A DNA stretch of 64,000 bases from Rhizobium sp. (GCA_002796995.1 PEKW01000015.1:1-64000), one strand, 5' to 3'. Counted from the stretch's first letter, positions 53,606-63,315 are shown. The notes: a model not told the origin generated them from the sequence alone. Program-made: numbers and translations.

Positions 53606-54405
53606 CGACGCATTCCCTCAGCGCCAGCGATCTCTCCGCAGGTTATGGCGAGAGCCTCATCCTGGAGGGATTGAGTCTTGCCGTGCCGCCCGCAAGGATC
53701 ACGGCGATCGTCGGAGCCAATGCCTGCGGCAAGTCCACCCTGTTGCGCACCATGTCGCGCCTGATCTCCCCGCGCCGGGGGCATGTGCTGCTCGACGGCA
53801 GGTCGGTGCATGCGACCCCGACGCGGGAACTCGCACGGACGCTCGGCCTGCTTCCACAATCCCCGATCGCCCCGGAAGGGATCACGGTGGCCGACCTCGT
53901 CAGCCGCGGGCGCCATCCCCACCAGGGCGTGTTTGCCCGCTGGACGCGCCAGGACGATGAGGCGGTGGCCGCTGCGCTCCAGGCGACCAAGACAACCGAT
54001 CTCGCGGAGCGGCCGGTCGACGAACTGTCCGGCGGGCAGCGCCAGCGGGTGTGGATCGCGATGGCGTTGGCGCAGCAGACCGACATACTGTTGCTCGACG
54101 AGCCCACCACCTTCCTCGACATCAGCCATCAGGTCGAGGTCCTCGACCTTCTGACCGACCTCAACCGTCAACGTGGCACGACGATCGTCATGGTGCTGCA
54201 CGACCTCAATCTCGCGGCGCGCTATGCCGATCATCTGGTCGCGATGGCGGGTGGGCGGCTGCATGTTTCCGGTCCACCCGAAGAGGTGCTGACCGAAGGC
54301 ATGGTGCGGGACGTCTTCGGACTCGAAAGCCGAATCATCACCGATCCGACGTCGGGCCGGCCGATCATGCTGCCGATCGGGCGGCATCATAGCGCGGGCA
54401 TCTGA
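53602..54405 (+). CDS. Iron-siderophore ABC transporter ATPase
   Basis: This 267-residue FepC/FecE-type ATPase has Walker A (GANACGKSTLLR), signature LSGGQRQRVW, Walker B (ILLLDEPTTFLD) and H loop (VLHDLN). It has a GTG start overlapping the permease stop (GTGA) with GGAG upstream. In Walker A the usual PNGCGKST reads ANACGKST. Last gene of the siderophore operon. Confidence 0.92.
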   Translation: MTTHSLSASDLSAGYGESLILEGLSLAVPPARITAIVGANACGKSTLLRTMSRLISPRRGHVLLDGRSVHATPTRELARTLGLLPQSPIAPEGITVADLVSRGRHPHQGVFARWTRQDDEAVAAALQATKTTDLAERPVDELSGGQRQRVWIAMALAQQTDILLLDEPTTFLDISHQVEVLDLLTDLNRQRGTTIVMVLHDLNLAARYADHLVAMAGGRLHVSGPPEEVLTEGMVRDVFGLESRIITDPTSGRPIMLPIGRHHSAGI

Positions 54406-54506
54406 GGCAAGACCGCAACACCGGATCACGATCAGGACGGGAAGCCGCCGGCAGCGGCGGGCCGCGCGGGCGAACCCTTACCGTCGACCAGATCCGCACC
54501 GCGGCG

Positions 54507-54522
54507 TTAACGCTTTGTTAAC
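54507..54522. promoter_or_regulatory. CtrA binding site upstream of minC
   Basis: TTAA-CGCTTTG-TTAAC is an exact match to the CtrA consensus TTAA-N7-TTAAC, 40 bases before the minC ATG. A second, imperfect site (GTTA-N7-TTAAC) lies at 54542-54557. CtrA control of min genes is known in rhizobia. Confidence 0.8.
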
Positions 54523-54561
54523 CATGGGGAGGCTAGCAAGAGTTACCAATCATTAACCCAG

Positions 54562-55296
54562 ATGACCAAAGTGCTAACAGACGCCCGCTCGATCCGTATC
54601 AAGGGCCGCTCCTTCATGGCGGTCGTCCTGTCGCCCGATCTGCCGCTCGACGAGTGGCTCGAAAGGCTCGACGATCTCGCCGCGCGTTCGGCGGGCTTCT
54701 TCCTTGGCCGCCCCGTGGTCCTCGACGTCACCGATCTGGCGATCGATCGTCCCCAGTTGAAAGACCTGCTGGCGGAGCTTCGCACCCGCAATGTCAGCGT
54801 CATGGGGATCGAGGGCGGACGGCCTTCGCTGATCGAACCCGGAATGCCGCCGGCCCTGAAGGGCGGACGCCCGGCCGCCGATTTCGAGGTGGCGACGAGC
54901 GAACGGACGGAAGTCCCGCGCAACGAGGAAACGAAGGCCGAAGAGCCGGTCGCCACGCGGCAGGCGCTCCAGTCGCTGATCATCCGCGAACCGGTGCGTT
55001 CGGGCCAGTCGGTCACCTTTGCCGACGGCGACGTGACGGTGATCGGCTCGGTCGCCTCGGGCGCCGAAGTCATCGCCGGGGGCTCCATCCACATCTATGG
55101 CGCGCTGCGCGGCCGGGCCATGGCCGGTTCGCTCGGCAACCAGACCGCCCGCATTTTCTGCCGCAAGCTCGAGGCCGAGCTGGTGGCGATCGACGGCATC
55201 TACAAGATGGCCGAGGACATGCCGCCCGAGCTTCGCGGACAACCCGTCCAATGGTGGCTCGACGACGAAACGCTGAAGGCAGACAAACTCAAATGA
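54562..55296 (+). CDS. minC: Septum site-determining protein MinC
   Basis: This 244-residue FtsZ-polymerisation inhibitor has an N-terminal FtsZ-binding domain (about 1-105), a variable linker and a beta-helical C-terminal domain (VRSGQSVTFADGDVTVIGSVASGAEVIAGGSIHIYGALRGRAMAG as separate turns). No SD is evident before ATG 54562, so the transcript may have a very short leader or another start. It begins minCDE; minD starts 29 bases after its stop. Confidence 0.93.
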   Translation: MTKVLTDARSIRIKGRSFMAVVLSPDLPLDEWLERLDDLAARSAGFFLGRPVVLDVTDLAIDRPQLKDLLAELRTRNVSVMGIEGGRPSLIEPGMPPALKGGRPAADFEVATSERTEVPRNEETKAEEPVATRQALQSLIIREPVRSGQSVTFADGDVTVIGSVASGAEVIAGGSIHIYGALRGRAMAGSLGNQTARIFCRKLEAELVAIDGIYKMAEDMPPELRGQPVQWWLDDETLKADKLK

Positions 55297-55325
55297 ACCG
55301 AGATGGCCAGGAACAGGAGAACAAG

Positions 55326-56141
55326 ATGGGGAAGGTAGTCGTCGTCACGTCAGGCAAGGGCGGGGTTGGCAAGACCACCTCCAGTGCGGCGCTGGGTGCA
55401 GCCCTGGCGCAGAGAAACGAGAAGGTCGTCGTCGTGGACTTCGACGTCGGCCTGCGCAATCTCGACCTCGTCATGGGGGCGGAACGCCGGGTCGTCTACG
55501 ATCTGGTCAACGTCATCCAGGGCGACGCCAAGCTGCAGCAGGCGCTGATCCGCGACAAGCGCGTTGACACGCTCTTCCTGCTGCCCGCCTCCCAGACCCG
55601 CGACAAGGACAACCTGACGCCCGAGGGCGTGGAACAGGTGATCAACGACCTGCGCCGCTATTTCGACTGGGTCATCTGCGATAGCCCGGCGGGCATCGAG
55701 CGCGGTGCGACGCTGGCGATGCGCCATGCGGACGTGGCGGTCGTGGTGACCAATCCGGAAGTCTCGTCTGTGCGCGACTCAGACCGCATCATCGGGCTGC
55801 TTGACGCCAAGACCGTCAAGGCCGAACGCGGCGAGCGCATGGAAAAGCACCTGCTGCTGACGCGCTATGACGCGCAGCGGGCTCAGCGCGGGGACATGCT
55901 GAAAGTCGAGGATGTGCTTGACATTCTCTCGATCCCGCTTCTCGGCATCATTCCAGAAAGCATGGATGTGCTGCGTGCCTCCAATATCGGCGCGCCGGTC
56001 ACGCTTGCCGACGCCCGCAGCGCGCCGGCGCTTGCATATTTCGACGCCGCGCGCCGTCTCTGCGGCGAGCAGTTGCCCATCGAGATCCCGGGCGAGAAGC
56101 GGGGGCTCTTCGGCAAGATTTTCGCGCGGAGGGCAGCATGA
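55326..56141 (+). CDS. minD: Septum site-determining ATPase MinD
   Basis: This 271-residue ParA/MinD ATPase has the deviant Walker [11 protein letters not shown] (about 9-18), [16 protein letters not shown] and [11 protein letters not shown]. The C-terminal amphipathic membrane-targeting helix is [17 protein letters not shown] lies 7 bases before ATG 55326, which gives normal MinD length; the frame extending into minC is rejected. It overlaps minE by 4 bases. Confidence 0.96.
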   Translation: MGKVVVVTSGKGGVGKTTSSAALGAALAQRNEKVVVVDFDVGLRNLDLVMGAERRVVYDLVNVIQGDAKLQQALIRDKRVDTLFLLPASQTRDKDNLTPEGVEQVINDLRRYFDWVICDSPAGIERGATLAMRHADVAVVVTNPEVSSVRDSDRIIGLLDAKTVKAERGERMEKHLLLTRYDAQRAQRGDMLKVEDVLDILSIPLLGIIPESMDVLRASNIGAPVTLADARSAPALAYFDAARRLCGEQLPIEIPGEKRGLFGKIFARRAA

Positions 56142-56398
56142 GCATCTTCAAACTGTTCCGCAAACAGAGGTCGGCCCCGACCGCGCGGGAGCGTCTCCAG
56201 GTTCTTCTTGCCCACGAACGGGCGTCGGCCGGTTCCGATCTCGTCGCCGTGCTTCGCGAGGAGATCCTCGCCGTAATCGCCAGGCATATTCAGGTCGACG
56301 GCGACAAGGTGCATGTCACCATGGAGCGCGACAAGCATGTGTCGATCCTCGAGATCGAGGTCGAGATACCGCTGGAGGGCTCCCGACTCGCCGCCTGA
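56138..56398 (+). CDS. minE: Cell division topological specificity factor MinE
   Basis: The 86-residue MinE has the N-terminal membrane helix (SIFKLFRKQ), the MinD-stimulating segment ([15 protein letters not shown]) and the dimerisation domain ([25 protein letters not shown]). It drives MinD release and pole-to-pole dynamics. Confidence 0.96.
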   Translation: MSIFKLFRKQRSAPTARERLQVLLAHERASAGSDLVAVLREEILAVIARHIQVDGDKVHVTMERDKHVSILEIEVEIPLEGSRLAA

Positions 56399-56468
56399 GG
56401 CGAGACCGGATTGCATCGGCCATCAAAGGGCGTCGGGGATAATGTCCCGCGTCCAAAGAGCGAACTAA

Positions 56469-56498
56469 GAGGACACCGCCAGGAATGGCGGTGTCCTC
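56469..56498. terminator. Hairpin between convergent minE and uxuB
   Basis: A perfect 12-bp stem (56469-56480 with 56487-56498, loop AGGAAT) is in the middle of the 160-base gap. T tracts are poor on both strands. It probably serves as a bidirectional terminator or transcript end. Confidence 0.6.
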
Positions 56499-56558
56499 GA
56501 CGCGTGGGCCGGATGGCGGACGGGCCATCCGTTCCGGCCGGGCCTGCGGGGCCTTTGT

Positions 56559-57950
56559 CTACAGTTCGCCGTTGACGAGATCGCGCCAGGCTCTGGCCGC
56601 GACCAGTTCCGGCGGGAACAAGCCGTCTATGGCGAAGAACGAGGCGGAAGGGTCGGCCGGATCGACCGTGCGCGCCGCCGCCAGGATCTCTTCGCGGCGG
56701 GGATCGTCGCAATCCATGCGCTTGCGCACCGCCGTGATCCACAGCGCGACGACATGGGCGAACTCGGCGGCATTGCCGCCGGCGGCGAGCGTCTCGACCG
56801 CCGCGGCAAAAATGCGCTGCGGCAGTTTCTGGCTGCAGTCCATGGCAATCTGGATGTTGCGGTGGGCGATCGCCTTGTTGGCGAAGCGTTCGATCAGCTG
56901 GCGCTGGTACTGATCGAGATCGATGCCGGGAACCGGATCGAGCGTCGGCACCACCGCTTTCATGTGCCGGTGCACCTGATCGACGAGTTCCGGCACGGCC
57001 ATGACGTCGCGCACATATTCCAGGCCGTTGAGCAGGCCGAGATGGGCGATCAGCGTGTGCGAACCGTTGAGCAGCCGGAGTTTCATCTTCTCATAGGGGT
57101 CGACGTGGCTGGCAAAGATCGCGCCGCCGGCCTCCCAGGCGGGGCGGCCGGAGACGAAATCGTCTTCGATGACCCATTGCAGAAACGGCTCGGTCTCGAG
57201 CGCAAGGCGGTCCTCCACGCCGAGGAGCGCGCTGGCCAGCGAACGGGTGGCGTCGGTTGCGGCCGGAACGATGCGGTCCACCATGCTGCAGGGGAAGGCT
57301 CCGTTGTCGGCGATCCAGCGGGCAAGGTCCGGATCGCGCCGCTCGGCCATCTCCAGCACCAGCCGCCGGACGATCTTGCCATTCGACGGAAGATTGTCGC
57401 AGCAGAGCACCGTATAGGCTGGAATGCCCTTGGCCCGCCGCAGCGCCAGTCCCTCGACCAGGAACCCGAGCACGCCGGTCGGCGCCTGCGGATGGACGAG
57501 ATCCGCGGCCACGGCCGGATGGCCGAGGTCGAGCCCGCCGGTGGCCGGGTGCAGGCCATAGGCCTTTTCCGAGACGGTAAGCGTCACCACGCGAATGCTA
57601 TCGTCGGCGAGGTAATCGAGAACTTTTTGCCGGTCCGTGGCGGCACAGACCCAGTCCACCATTACGCCGATCACTTCGGCCGTGTCGCCTTCGGATCCGC
57701 GCACCACCACGGAATAGAGGCCGTCCTGCGCCTGAAGGGCTTCGACGGGTTCGGCCGAGCGTAGGTTGACGGCAACGATGCCCCAGGCGCCGAAATTCGC
57801 CGACAGGGCGCGCTGGGTATAGACGGCCTGATGGGCGCGGTGGAAGGCGCCGAGCCCGATATGGACGATGCCGGGGCGAAGTGCTGCGCGGTCATAGGTC
57901 GGTCCGGCGACGGAGGCCGGCAGCTTGGTCGAGTGAGAGAGACGTTCCAT
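56559..57950 (-). CDS. uxuB: D-mannonate oxidoreductase (fructuronate reductase)
   Basis: This 463-residue polyol-specific long-chain dehydrogenase has an N-terminal NAD-binding domain with VHIGLGAFHRAHQAVYTQ and a C-terminal domain with the KMKLRLLNGSHT motif holding the catalytic Lys and neighbours. It interconverts D-fructuronate and D-mannonate. Mannitol or tagaturonate as substrate is excluded only by context: it lies 5 bases after uxuA. Last gene of the operon. Confidence 0.88.
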   Translation of the reverse strand: MERLSHSTKLPASVAGPTYDRAALRPGIVHIGLGAFHRAHQAVYTQRALSANFGAWGIVAVNLRSAEPVEALQAQDGLYSVVVRGSEGDTAEVIGVMVDWVCAATDRQKVLDYLADDSIRVVTLTVSEKAYGLHPATGGLDLGHPAVAADLVHPQAPTGVLGFLVEGLALRRAKGIPAYTVLCCDNLPSNGKIVRRLVLEMAERRDPDLARWIADNGAFPCSMVDRIVPAATDATRSLASALLGVEDRLALETEPFLQWVIEDDFVSGRPAWEAGGAIFASHVDPYEKMKLRLLNGSHTLIAHLGLLNGLEYVRDVMAVPELVDQVHRHMKAVVPTLDPVPGIDLDQYQRQLIERFANKAIAHRNIQIAMDCSQKLPQRIFAAAVETLAAGGNAAEFAHVVALWITAVRKRMDCDDPRREEILAAARTVDPADPSASFFAIDGLFPPELVAARAWRDLVNGEL

Positions 57951-57955
57951 GGGCG

Positions 57956-59152
57956 TCAGGCCAATCCGTATTGGGGGTGGAGCAGGGTGCGTTCGATGCC
58001 GCGCAGCTCGGCCAGTCCCTTCAGCCGGCCGATCGCGGGATAGCCGGGCTGGGCGCCGCGTGTCAGGTCGTCGAGGATCTCCTGGCCGTGGTCGGGGCGC
58101 ATCGGGATGCGGTGATCCTCCCGGCCTTCGGCGCGCCGGCGCTTTTCTTCGCCAAGCAGGGTGGCAATCACGGCGACCATGTCGGTGCCGCCTTCCAGGT
58201 GTTCGTCCTCGAAGAAGGAGCAGGGCACGGTGTCGGTATCGCGCGTGACATTGCGCAGGTGCACGAAATGGATGCGTTCGGCGAAGCGGCGGGCGATGAA
58301 GGGCAGGTCGTTGTCGGCGCGGGCGCCTAGCGAACCGGTGCAGAGCGTCACGCCATTGGCACGGCTGTCCACCTGCCCCAGCATGTGGGCATAGTCAGCC
58401 TCGGTCGAAAGGATGCGCGGCAATCCGAGAAGAGGCCATGGCGGGTCGTCGCCATGGGCGCAGATGTTGATGCCGACCTCTTCGGCGACCGGGGTCACTT
58501 CCGAGAGAAAGTCGACGAGATTCTGCTGCAGCCGCGTGCGGTCGGTGCCCTGGTAGGAGCGCAGCTTTTCCAGCAGCTGGTCGAGCGTGTAGCCATCGGC
58601 GGAGCCGGGCAGACCCGCACCGATATTGCGACCGAGCGCCCTGATCATTTCATCGGGCATTTCGGCGAACCGTCTGGCGGCTTCTTCGACCAGCCATTCC
58701 GGATAGTCGGCCTTTGCGTCGGGTCGCTTGAGGATATGGATGTCGAAGGCGGCAAAATCGCCAAGGTCGAAGCGCATGGCCTTCGCGCCGTGGCGGGTCT
58801 CCCAGCGCAGGTCGGTGCGCGTCCAGTCGAGCACCGGCATGAAATTGTAGCAGACGGTGCGGATGCCAGAGGCCGACAGGCGCCGCAGGGTTTCCTGCCA
58901 GTTGGCGACATGGGTGCGCCATTCGCCCGTCTGGGTCTTGATGTCTTCCGACACGGGTACGCTTTCCACCACGTCCCAGTAGAGGCCGCCGGCCTTGATC
59001 TCGTCCTGGCGCCTGCGGATCTCGTCGATCGTCCAGGCCGTTCCGGTCGGGACGTGGTGCAGGGCACTGACGATGCCCTCCGCTCCGGCCTGCGCGGCAT
59101 CGCGCACCGTCACCTTGTCGACAGGGCCAAACCACCGCCATGTATGTCTCAT
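57956..59152 (-). CDS. uxuA: Mannonate dehydratase
   Basis: This 398-residue UxuA turns D-mannonate into 2-keto-3-deoxygluconate. It has the family opening MRHTWRWFGPVDKVTVRDAAQAGAEGIVSALHH, the metal-ligand-rich CAHGDDPPWPLLGLPRI and CTGSLGARADND regions, and IHFVHLRNV. Length agrees with the family. It is between the Zn-dehydrogenase and uxuB genes, spaced 12 and 5 bases. Confidence 0.94.
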   Translation of the reverse strand: MRHTWRWFGPVDKVTVRDAAQAGAEGIVSALHHVPTGTAWTIDEIRRRQDEIKAGGLYWDVVESVPVSEDIKTQTGEWRTHVANWQETLRRLSASGIRTVCYNFMPVLDWTRTDLRWETRHGAKAMRFDLGDFAAFDIHILKRPDAKADYPEWLVEEAARRFAEMPDEMIRALGRNIGAGLPGSADGYTLDQLLEKLRSYQGTDRTRLQQNLVDFLSEVTPVAEEVGINICAHGDDPPWPLLGLPRILSTEADYAHMLGQVDSRANGVTLCTGSLGARADNDLPFIARRFAERIHFVHLRNVTRDTDTVPCSFFEDEHLEGGTDMVAVIATLLGEEKRRRAEGREDHRIPMRPDHGQEILDDLTRGAQPGYPAIGRLKGLAELRGIERTLLHPQYGLA

Positions 59153-59164
59153 CGTTTCTGTCCT

Positions 59165-60226
59165 CTATGGTCTGTGGGCGTCGCCGAAGGAGATCTGGAC
59201 CTTGCAGGCGACGCTGCGGTCGCCGGCCTGTTCGAAGGCTTCAACCGCCTGTTCGAGCAGGAATGCGTGGGAAATGATCGGCCGGACGTCGATGGCCCGG
59301 CTGGAAATGAGCGCCACGGCGTCGGCGAATTCGCGGTCGAATCGCTGCGAGCCTCGCCAGACGATTTCCTTGCCGACCAGGGCGTTGAGCGGAATGGTAA
59401 TGTCGCCGGTGACGCCGACCTGCACGAGCGTGCCGCGGGGCTTCAGGGCGGCGAAGGCCGAGCGCAGGGCGGGACCCGCCGCCGAGCAGTCGAAGACCAC
59501 GTCGAACTGTCCCTTGTCCTTCTGCCATGGGGCGAGGCCATCGGGGTCGCTCGCCACGTTGAGCGTGGCGGTGGCGCCCATGGCCGGGGCCCGGGAAAGG
59601 GCCGCGTCGCTCAGATCGGTGACGACGATTTCGGCAGCGCCTGCATGGCGGACCGCCGCGACGGTCAGCAGGCCGATGGGTCCGGCGCCGGTCACCAGGA
59701 CTTTTGCGCCTGCGAGCTTACCCGCCTGGGCCACGGCATGCAGGCACACGGCCAGCGGCTCCGCGCAGGCGGCTTCCGCCGGCGTCACATCGCCGGAGAC
59801 GGGATGGCACTGGATCGCCGGTGCGATCATCCGGTCGCGGAACATGCCCTGTTCGTGCGGCACGCGCATGGCGCTGCCCATGAAACGCATGGACAGGCAG
59901 TGGATGGGCTGGTCCAGCCGGCAATAGTGGCATTGGCCGCAGGGCTGCGAAGGATTGACGGCGACCAGCATTCCGGGGCCGATCACGGCGGGATCGACGC
60001 CTTCGCCGACCGCTTCGATGAAGCCCGAGGCCTCATGGCCGGCGATGATCGGTTCGCGGACGCGCACGGGACCGAAGCCGCCATCCTGGTAATAGTGCAG
60101 ATCGGATCCGCAGATTCCGCCGGCGGCCATGCGCAGCAGCACCTCGCCCGGTCCGAGCGGCGGCATTTGCTGCGTCTCGACTCGCAAGTCCCGTGTTCCG
60201 TATAGGCGTGCCACCCGCGTCAGCAT
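59165..60226 (-). CDS. Zn-dependent sugar-acid dehydrogenase (L-gulonate/L-idonate type)
   Basis: This 353-residue medium-chain dehydrogenase has the catalytic zinc site (CGSDLHYY, GHEASGFIEAVG), a structural zinc site of four Cys (CGQCHYCRLDQPIHC) and the NAD motif VTGAGPIGLL. It resembles the L-idonate 5-dehydrogenase/RspB group. With UxuA and UxuB beside it, the best guess is L-gulonate 5-dehydrogenase producing D-fructuronate; idonate or gluconate are alternatives. ATG 60226 is preferred to a frame start at 60262. Confidence 0.82.
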   Translation of the reverse strand: MLTRVARLYGTRDLRVETQQMPPLGPGEVLLRMAAGGICGSDLHYYQDGGFGPVRVREPIIAGHEASGFIEAVGEGVDPAVIGPGMLVAVNPSQPCGQCHYCRLDQPIHCLSMRFMGSAMRVPHEQGMFRDRMIAPAIQCHPVSGDVTPAEAACAEPLAVCLHAVAQAGKLAGAKVLVTGAGPIGLLTVAAVRHAGAAEIVVTDLSDAALSRAPAMGATATLNVASDPDGLAPWQKDKGQFDVVFDCSAAGPALRSAFAALKPRGTLVQVGVTGDITIPLNALVGKEIVWRGSQRFDREFADAVALISSRAIDVRPIISHAFLLEQAVEAFEQAGDRSVACKVQISFGDAHRP

Positions 60227-60283
60227 GTTTTCTCTCTGTTCATGGCAAGGGCGCCCGCGCACCGAAGCGCGCGGGCGGATCGG

Positions 60284-61690
60284 TCAGCGAATGAGGCCGA
60301 GCTGCGTCGGCAGCCAGAGCGTTAGCGCCGGGATGAAGGTGATCAGCAGGAGGGCGACGAACAAGGGGATCATCCAGGGAAGGATGGCCATGGTCGTGCG
60401 TTCCACAGACAGTTTCGAGATCCGCGACAGGACGAAGAGGACCATGCCGACCGGCGGGGTCAGGAGGCCGATCATCAGGTTGAGCGTGATGATCAGGCCC
60501 AGATGCACGGGATCGATGCCGTAGCGGGCGGCGATCGGCAGCAGGATCGGCACCAGGATGCTGATCGCGGCGATCGTGTCGAGGAAGGCGCCGATGATCA
60601 GAAGCAGCACGTTGACCAGGATGAGAAAGGTCCACCAGTTGTCGGTCAGCGCGAACATGAAGTCCGAGAAGAGCTGGGCTGCCTGGCTCACCGTCAGCAG
60701 CCAGGCGAAGATCGACGCCGCCGTGACGATGAAGAGCACCGAAGCCGTCGTCTCGATCGTGTCGAAGGAAGCCTTGGCCAGCGCCCGGAAGGTCATGGTG
60801 CGGTAGCGCACCAGGCCGAGGAACAGCGACCAGATCACCGCGGCGACCGCGGCTTCTGTCGGCGTGAACCATCCCATCGTCATGCCGCCGATCAGAAGCA
60901 CCGGCGTCATCAGCGCCATGACGGCGTGAAAGTCGAAGTACCAGTCGAGCGCCACGAGCGCGACCAGCCCGATCAGCACCGCGACATTGACGGAAAGGCC
61001 GGCCATGATCAGCAGGTAGATCGCTGCAGGGAAACAAAGGACGACGACCACTTCCAGCGAGGCGCCAGCCAGCCGGCGCAGCTCGAACGGCGTGTCCGAA
61101 CCCCAACCGTTGCGCCGGGCGAAGATATAGACGGTCAGCATCAGAAGCGCCGTAATGACGATGCCGGGCAGGATGCCCGCCATGAACAGCGCGCCGATCG
61201 AGGCATTGGCCATCATGCCGTAGATGACGAAGGGCAGGGACGGCGGGAAGATGGGGCCGAGCGTCGCCGAGGCTGCGGTCACGCCGACGGCGGCCTCGAC
61301 CGGATAGCCGTGATCCTTCATCGCCTTGATTTCGATCGTGCCGATGCCCGCCGCATCGGCAAGGGCGGTGCCGGACATTCCGGAGAACACCACGGAACCG
61401 ATGATGTTGACCTGGGCCAGGCCGCCCTTCATCCAGCCGACCAGGGACAGGGCGAAATGGTAGATGCGGCCGGTGACGCCGGCGATGTTCATCAGATTTC
61501 CGGCGAGGATGAAGAAGGGCACGGCGATCAGCGGAAAGCTCTCCACACCGGCAATCATGCGCTGGGCGGCGATGATGTCGGGCGCGACGCCATAGACAAG
61601 AAGATAGGACAGCGACGCCACGCCCATGGCAACCGCGACCGGCGTGCCGAGGATCATGAGAAGCAGGAATGCACCAATGAGAAGCAGCAC
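60284..61690 (-). CDS. dctM: TRAP transporter large permease
   Basis: This 468-residue DctM-family membrane protein has about 12 hydrophobic segments and family motifs (FFILAGNLMNIAGVTGRI, GMSGTALADAAGIGTIEIKAM, LGPIFPPSLPFVIYG). GTG start, 3 bases after dctQ. It carries the sodium-coupled transport of the sugar acid delivered by DctP. Confidence 0.94.
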   Translation of the reverse strand: MLLLIGAFLLLMILGTPVAVAMGVASLSYLLVYGVAPDIIAAQRMIAGVESFPLIAVPFFILAGNLMNIAGVTGRIYHFALSLVGWMKGGLAQVNIIGSVVFSGMSGTALADAAGIGTIEIKAMKDHGYPVEAAVGVTAASATLGPIFPPSLPFVIYGMMANASIGALFMAGILPGIVITALLMLTVYIFARRNGWGSDTPFELRRLAGASLEVVVVLCFPAAIYLLIMAGLSVNVAVLIGLVALVALDWYFDFHAVMALMTPVLLIGGMTMGWFTPTEAAVAAVIWSLFLGLVRYRTMTFRALAKASFDTIETTASVLFIVTAASIFAWLLTVSQAAQLFSDFMFALTDNWWTFLILVNVLLLIIGAFLDTIAAISILVPILLPIAARYGIDPVHLGLIITLNLMIGLLTPPVGMVLFVLSRISKLSVERTTMAILPWMIPLFVALLLITFIPALTLWLPTQLGLIR

Positions 61691-61693
61691 TGT

Positions 61694-62269
61694 TCAAACT
61701 CCCGCCGGGATGTCGGCTTCTTCAGCCTGTTCACGAACCGTTTTGGAACTGGTCATGTCCTTGACGAGGTTCTGCACCGAACGCAGGAACATCAGCGCGA
61801 AGGCGGCCAGAACCGTGTAGAAGACGCTCCCACGCGGCAGGTCCACGGTGACCATGCGTTCGCCGCCGACCACCGCCACATAGCGCCACATCAGCCATGT
61901 CATGTAGGCGAAGAACCCGATCACGACCAAGTCCACAAGACCCTGCAGCAGTCTCGCGCTGCGCTTCGAGATCAGACGGTAAAGCAGGTCGACCTGGATA
62001 TGCCGACACATGCGCACGCACATGACGGAACCGAGGAAGACGATGACCACGAGGCAGTTGGCGGCGATTTCTTCCGTCCAGGCCAGGCTGTTGTTCAGGG
62101 CATAGCGGGTGAAGAACTGCAGGAAGACGCACAGGGCCATGCCCCAGAAGATCGCCAGCGTCAGCCAGTCTTCCACGGCGTAGCGCGACAGATCGGCCGG
62201 GCCGGTGTCTTCCTCGAACGCATGCGCCATCTCGTCCACGCTGATCGGCGCGTGTTTTGGGTCTGTCAT
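61694..62269 (-). CDS. dctQ: TRAP transporter small permease
   Basis: This 191-residue DctQ-type protein has four hydrophobic segments and SLAWTEEIAANCLVVIVFLGS. It is longer at the N-terminus than usual by about 30 polar residues. It lies between dctP and dctM and pairs with DctM. Confidence 0.9.
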   Translation of the reverse strand: MTDPKHAPISVDEMAHAFEEDTGPADLSRYAVEDWLTLAIFWGMALCVFLQFFTRYALNNSLAWTEEIAANCLVVIVFLGSVMCVRMCRHIQVDLLYRLISKRSARLLQGLVDLVVIGFFAYMTWLMWRYVAVVGGERMVTVDLPRGSVFYTVLAAFALMFLRSVQNLVKDMTSSKTVREQAEEADIPAGV

Positions 62270-62307
62270 GTTGAAAGCTCCAGCGAGCGGAATTCACGAG
62301 GGTGAAA

Positions 62308-62330
62308 CCCGGCGCCGCAGGGGCGCCGGG
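62308..62330 (-). terminator. Strong hairpin after the TRAP binding-protein gene
   Basis: A perfect 9-bp GC stem (62308-62316 with 62322-62330) is 10 bases after the dctP stop and before dctQ. It lacks a T tract on the minus strand. Confidence 0.65.
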
Positions 62331-62340
62331 AGACGCGCCT

Positions 62341-63315
62341 TTACTTCACGGCGCGGATCGCTTCCCAGTCGGCCTTATCGTAGCCGAATTCCTCGAAGGT
62401 CACCTTTTCGAGCACGGTCTTTTCGAAGTCGGACTTGTCCACTTCGACGACGTTGATGCCCTTCTCCTTGAATGTGTCGACGAGCTTGTTCTCGCGCTCT
62501 TCGATGATCTTCGTCGCCCGGGCGGAGGCTTCCTGCATGACCTCGGTGAAGATCGCCTTGTCGGCGTCCGAGAGGCTGCTCCACAGGGTCTTGGAGACGA
62601 CCGTGTTCAGGTGGTCGACGATGTGACCGGTGAGCACGATGTTCTTCTGGACCTCGTAGAACTTCTTCGCCTCGATGGTCGTCAGCGGGTTTTCCTGGGC
62701 TTCGACGGTGCCGTTCTGAAGCGCAAGATAGACTTCCGCAAAGGCGATCGGCGTGGTGTTGGCGCCGCAGGCGCGGGGCATGGCGAGATAGGCCGGGACA
62801 TCCGGAACGCGGATCTTCAGGCCGGCCATGTCGGCGCATTTCTCGATCGGCTTGTTGGAGGTCGTGTGGCGCGTGCCGTAATAGGTGACCGAGGCGATGT
62901 GGTTGCCGGTGGCGTCCTCATAACCCTTTGCGAGCCGCTTGAAGATGTCGCTCTTGGTGTAGGCCAGGAGATGGCTCGGATCGCGGAAGATATAGGGGAA
63001 ATAGGTCACGCCGATCGGCTTGAAATCGCGCGCGGCGAAGCTCGAGCCGGAGATGATGATGTCGACGGTGCCGAGCTTGAGGCCCTGGTTGATGTCGGCT
63101 TCCTTGCCGAGCTGCGAGGCCGGAAAGACGTCGATCTTGTAGCGGCCTTCGGTGCGCTTGGCGATCTCCTCGGCTGCCCACACCGACTCGGTGTGGAAGG
63201 GCTCCGACGTTTCATAGACATGCGCCCATTTGAGCACGGTTTCGGCCTGTGCGGCCAGGGCCGAGACCAGGACAAGGGCGGTTGCGCCCAGTACGGTTGT
63301 CAATCTGAATGTCAT
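62341..63315 (-). CDS. dctP: TRAP transporter sugar-acid-binding protein
   Basis: This 324-residue DctP-family protein has a signal peptide (ending LAAQA) and KWAHVYETSEPFHTESVWAAEEI. It also has the ligand-carboxylate Arg in GLKIRVPDVP and the following FAEVYLALQNGTVEAQENPL. Operon context points to L-gulonate, D-mannonate or a uronate as ligand. Confidence 0.93.
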   Translation of the reverse strand: MTFRLTTVLGATALVLVSALAAQAETVLKWAHVYETSEPFHTESVWAAEEIAKRTEGRYKIDVFPASQLGKEADINQGLKLGTVDIIISGSSFAARDFKPIGVTYFPYIFRDPSHLLAYTKSDIFKRLAKGYEDATGNHIASVTYYGTRHTTSNKPIEKCADMAGLKIRVPDVPAYLAMPRACGANTTPIAFAEVYLALQNGTVEAQENPLTTIEAKKFYEVQKNIVLTGHIVDHLNTVVSKTLWSSLSDADKAIFTEVMQEASARATKIIEERENKLVDTFKEKGINVVEVDKSDFEKTVLEKVTFEEFGYDKADWEAIRAVK

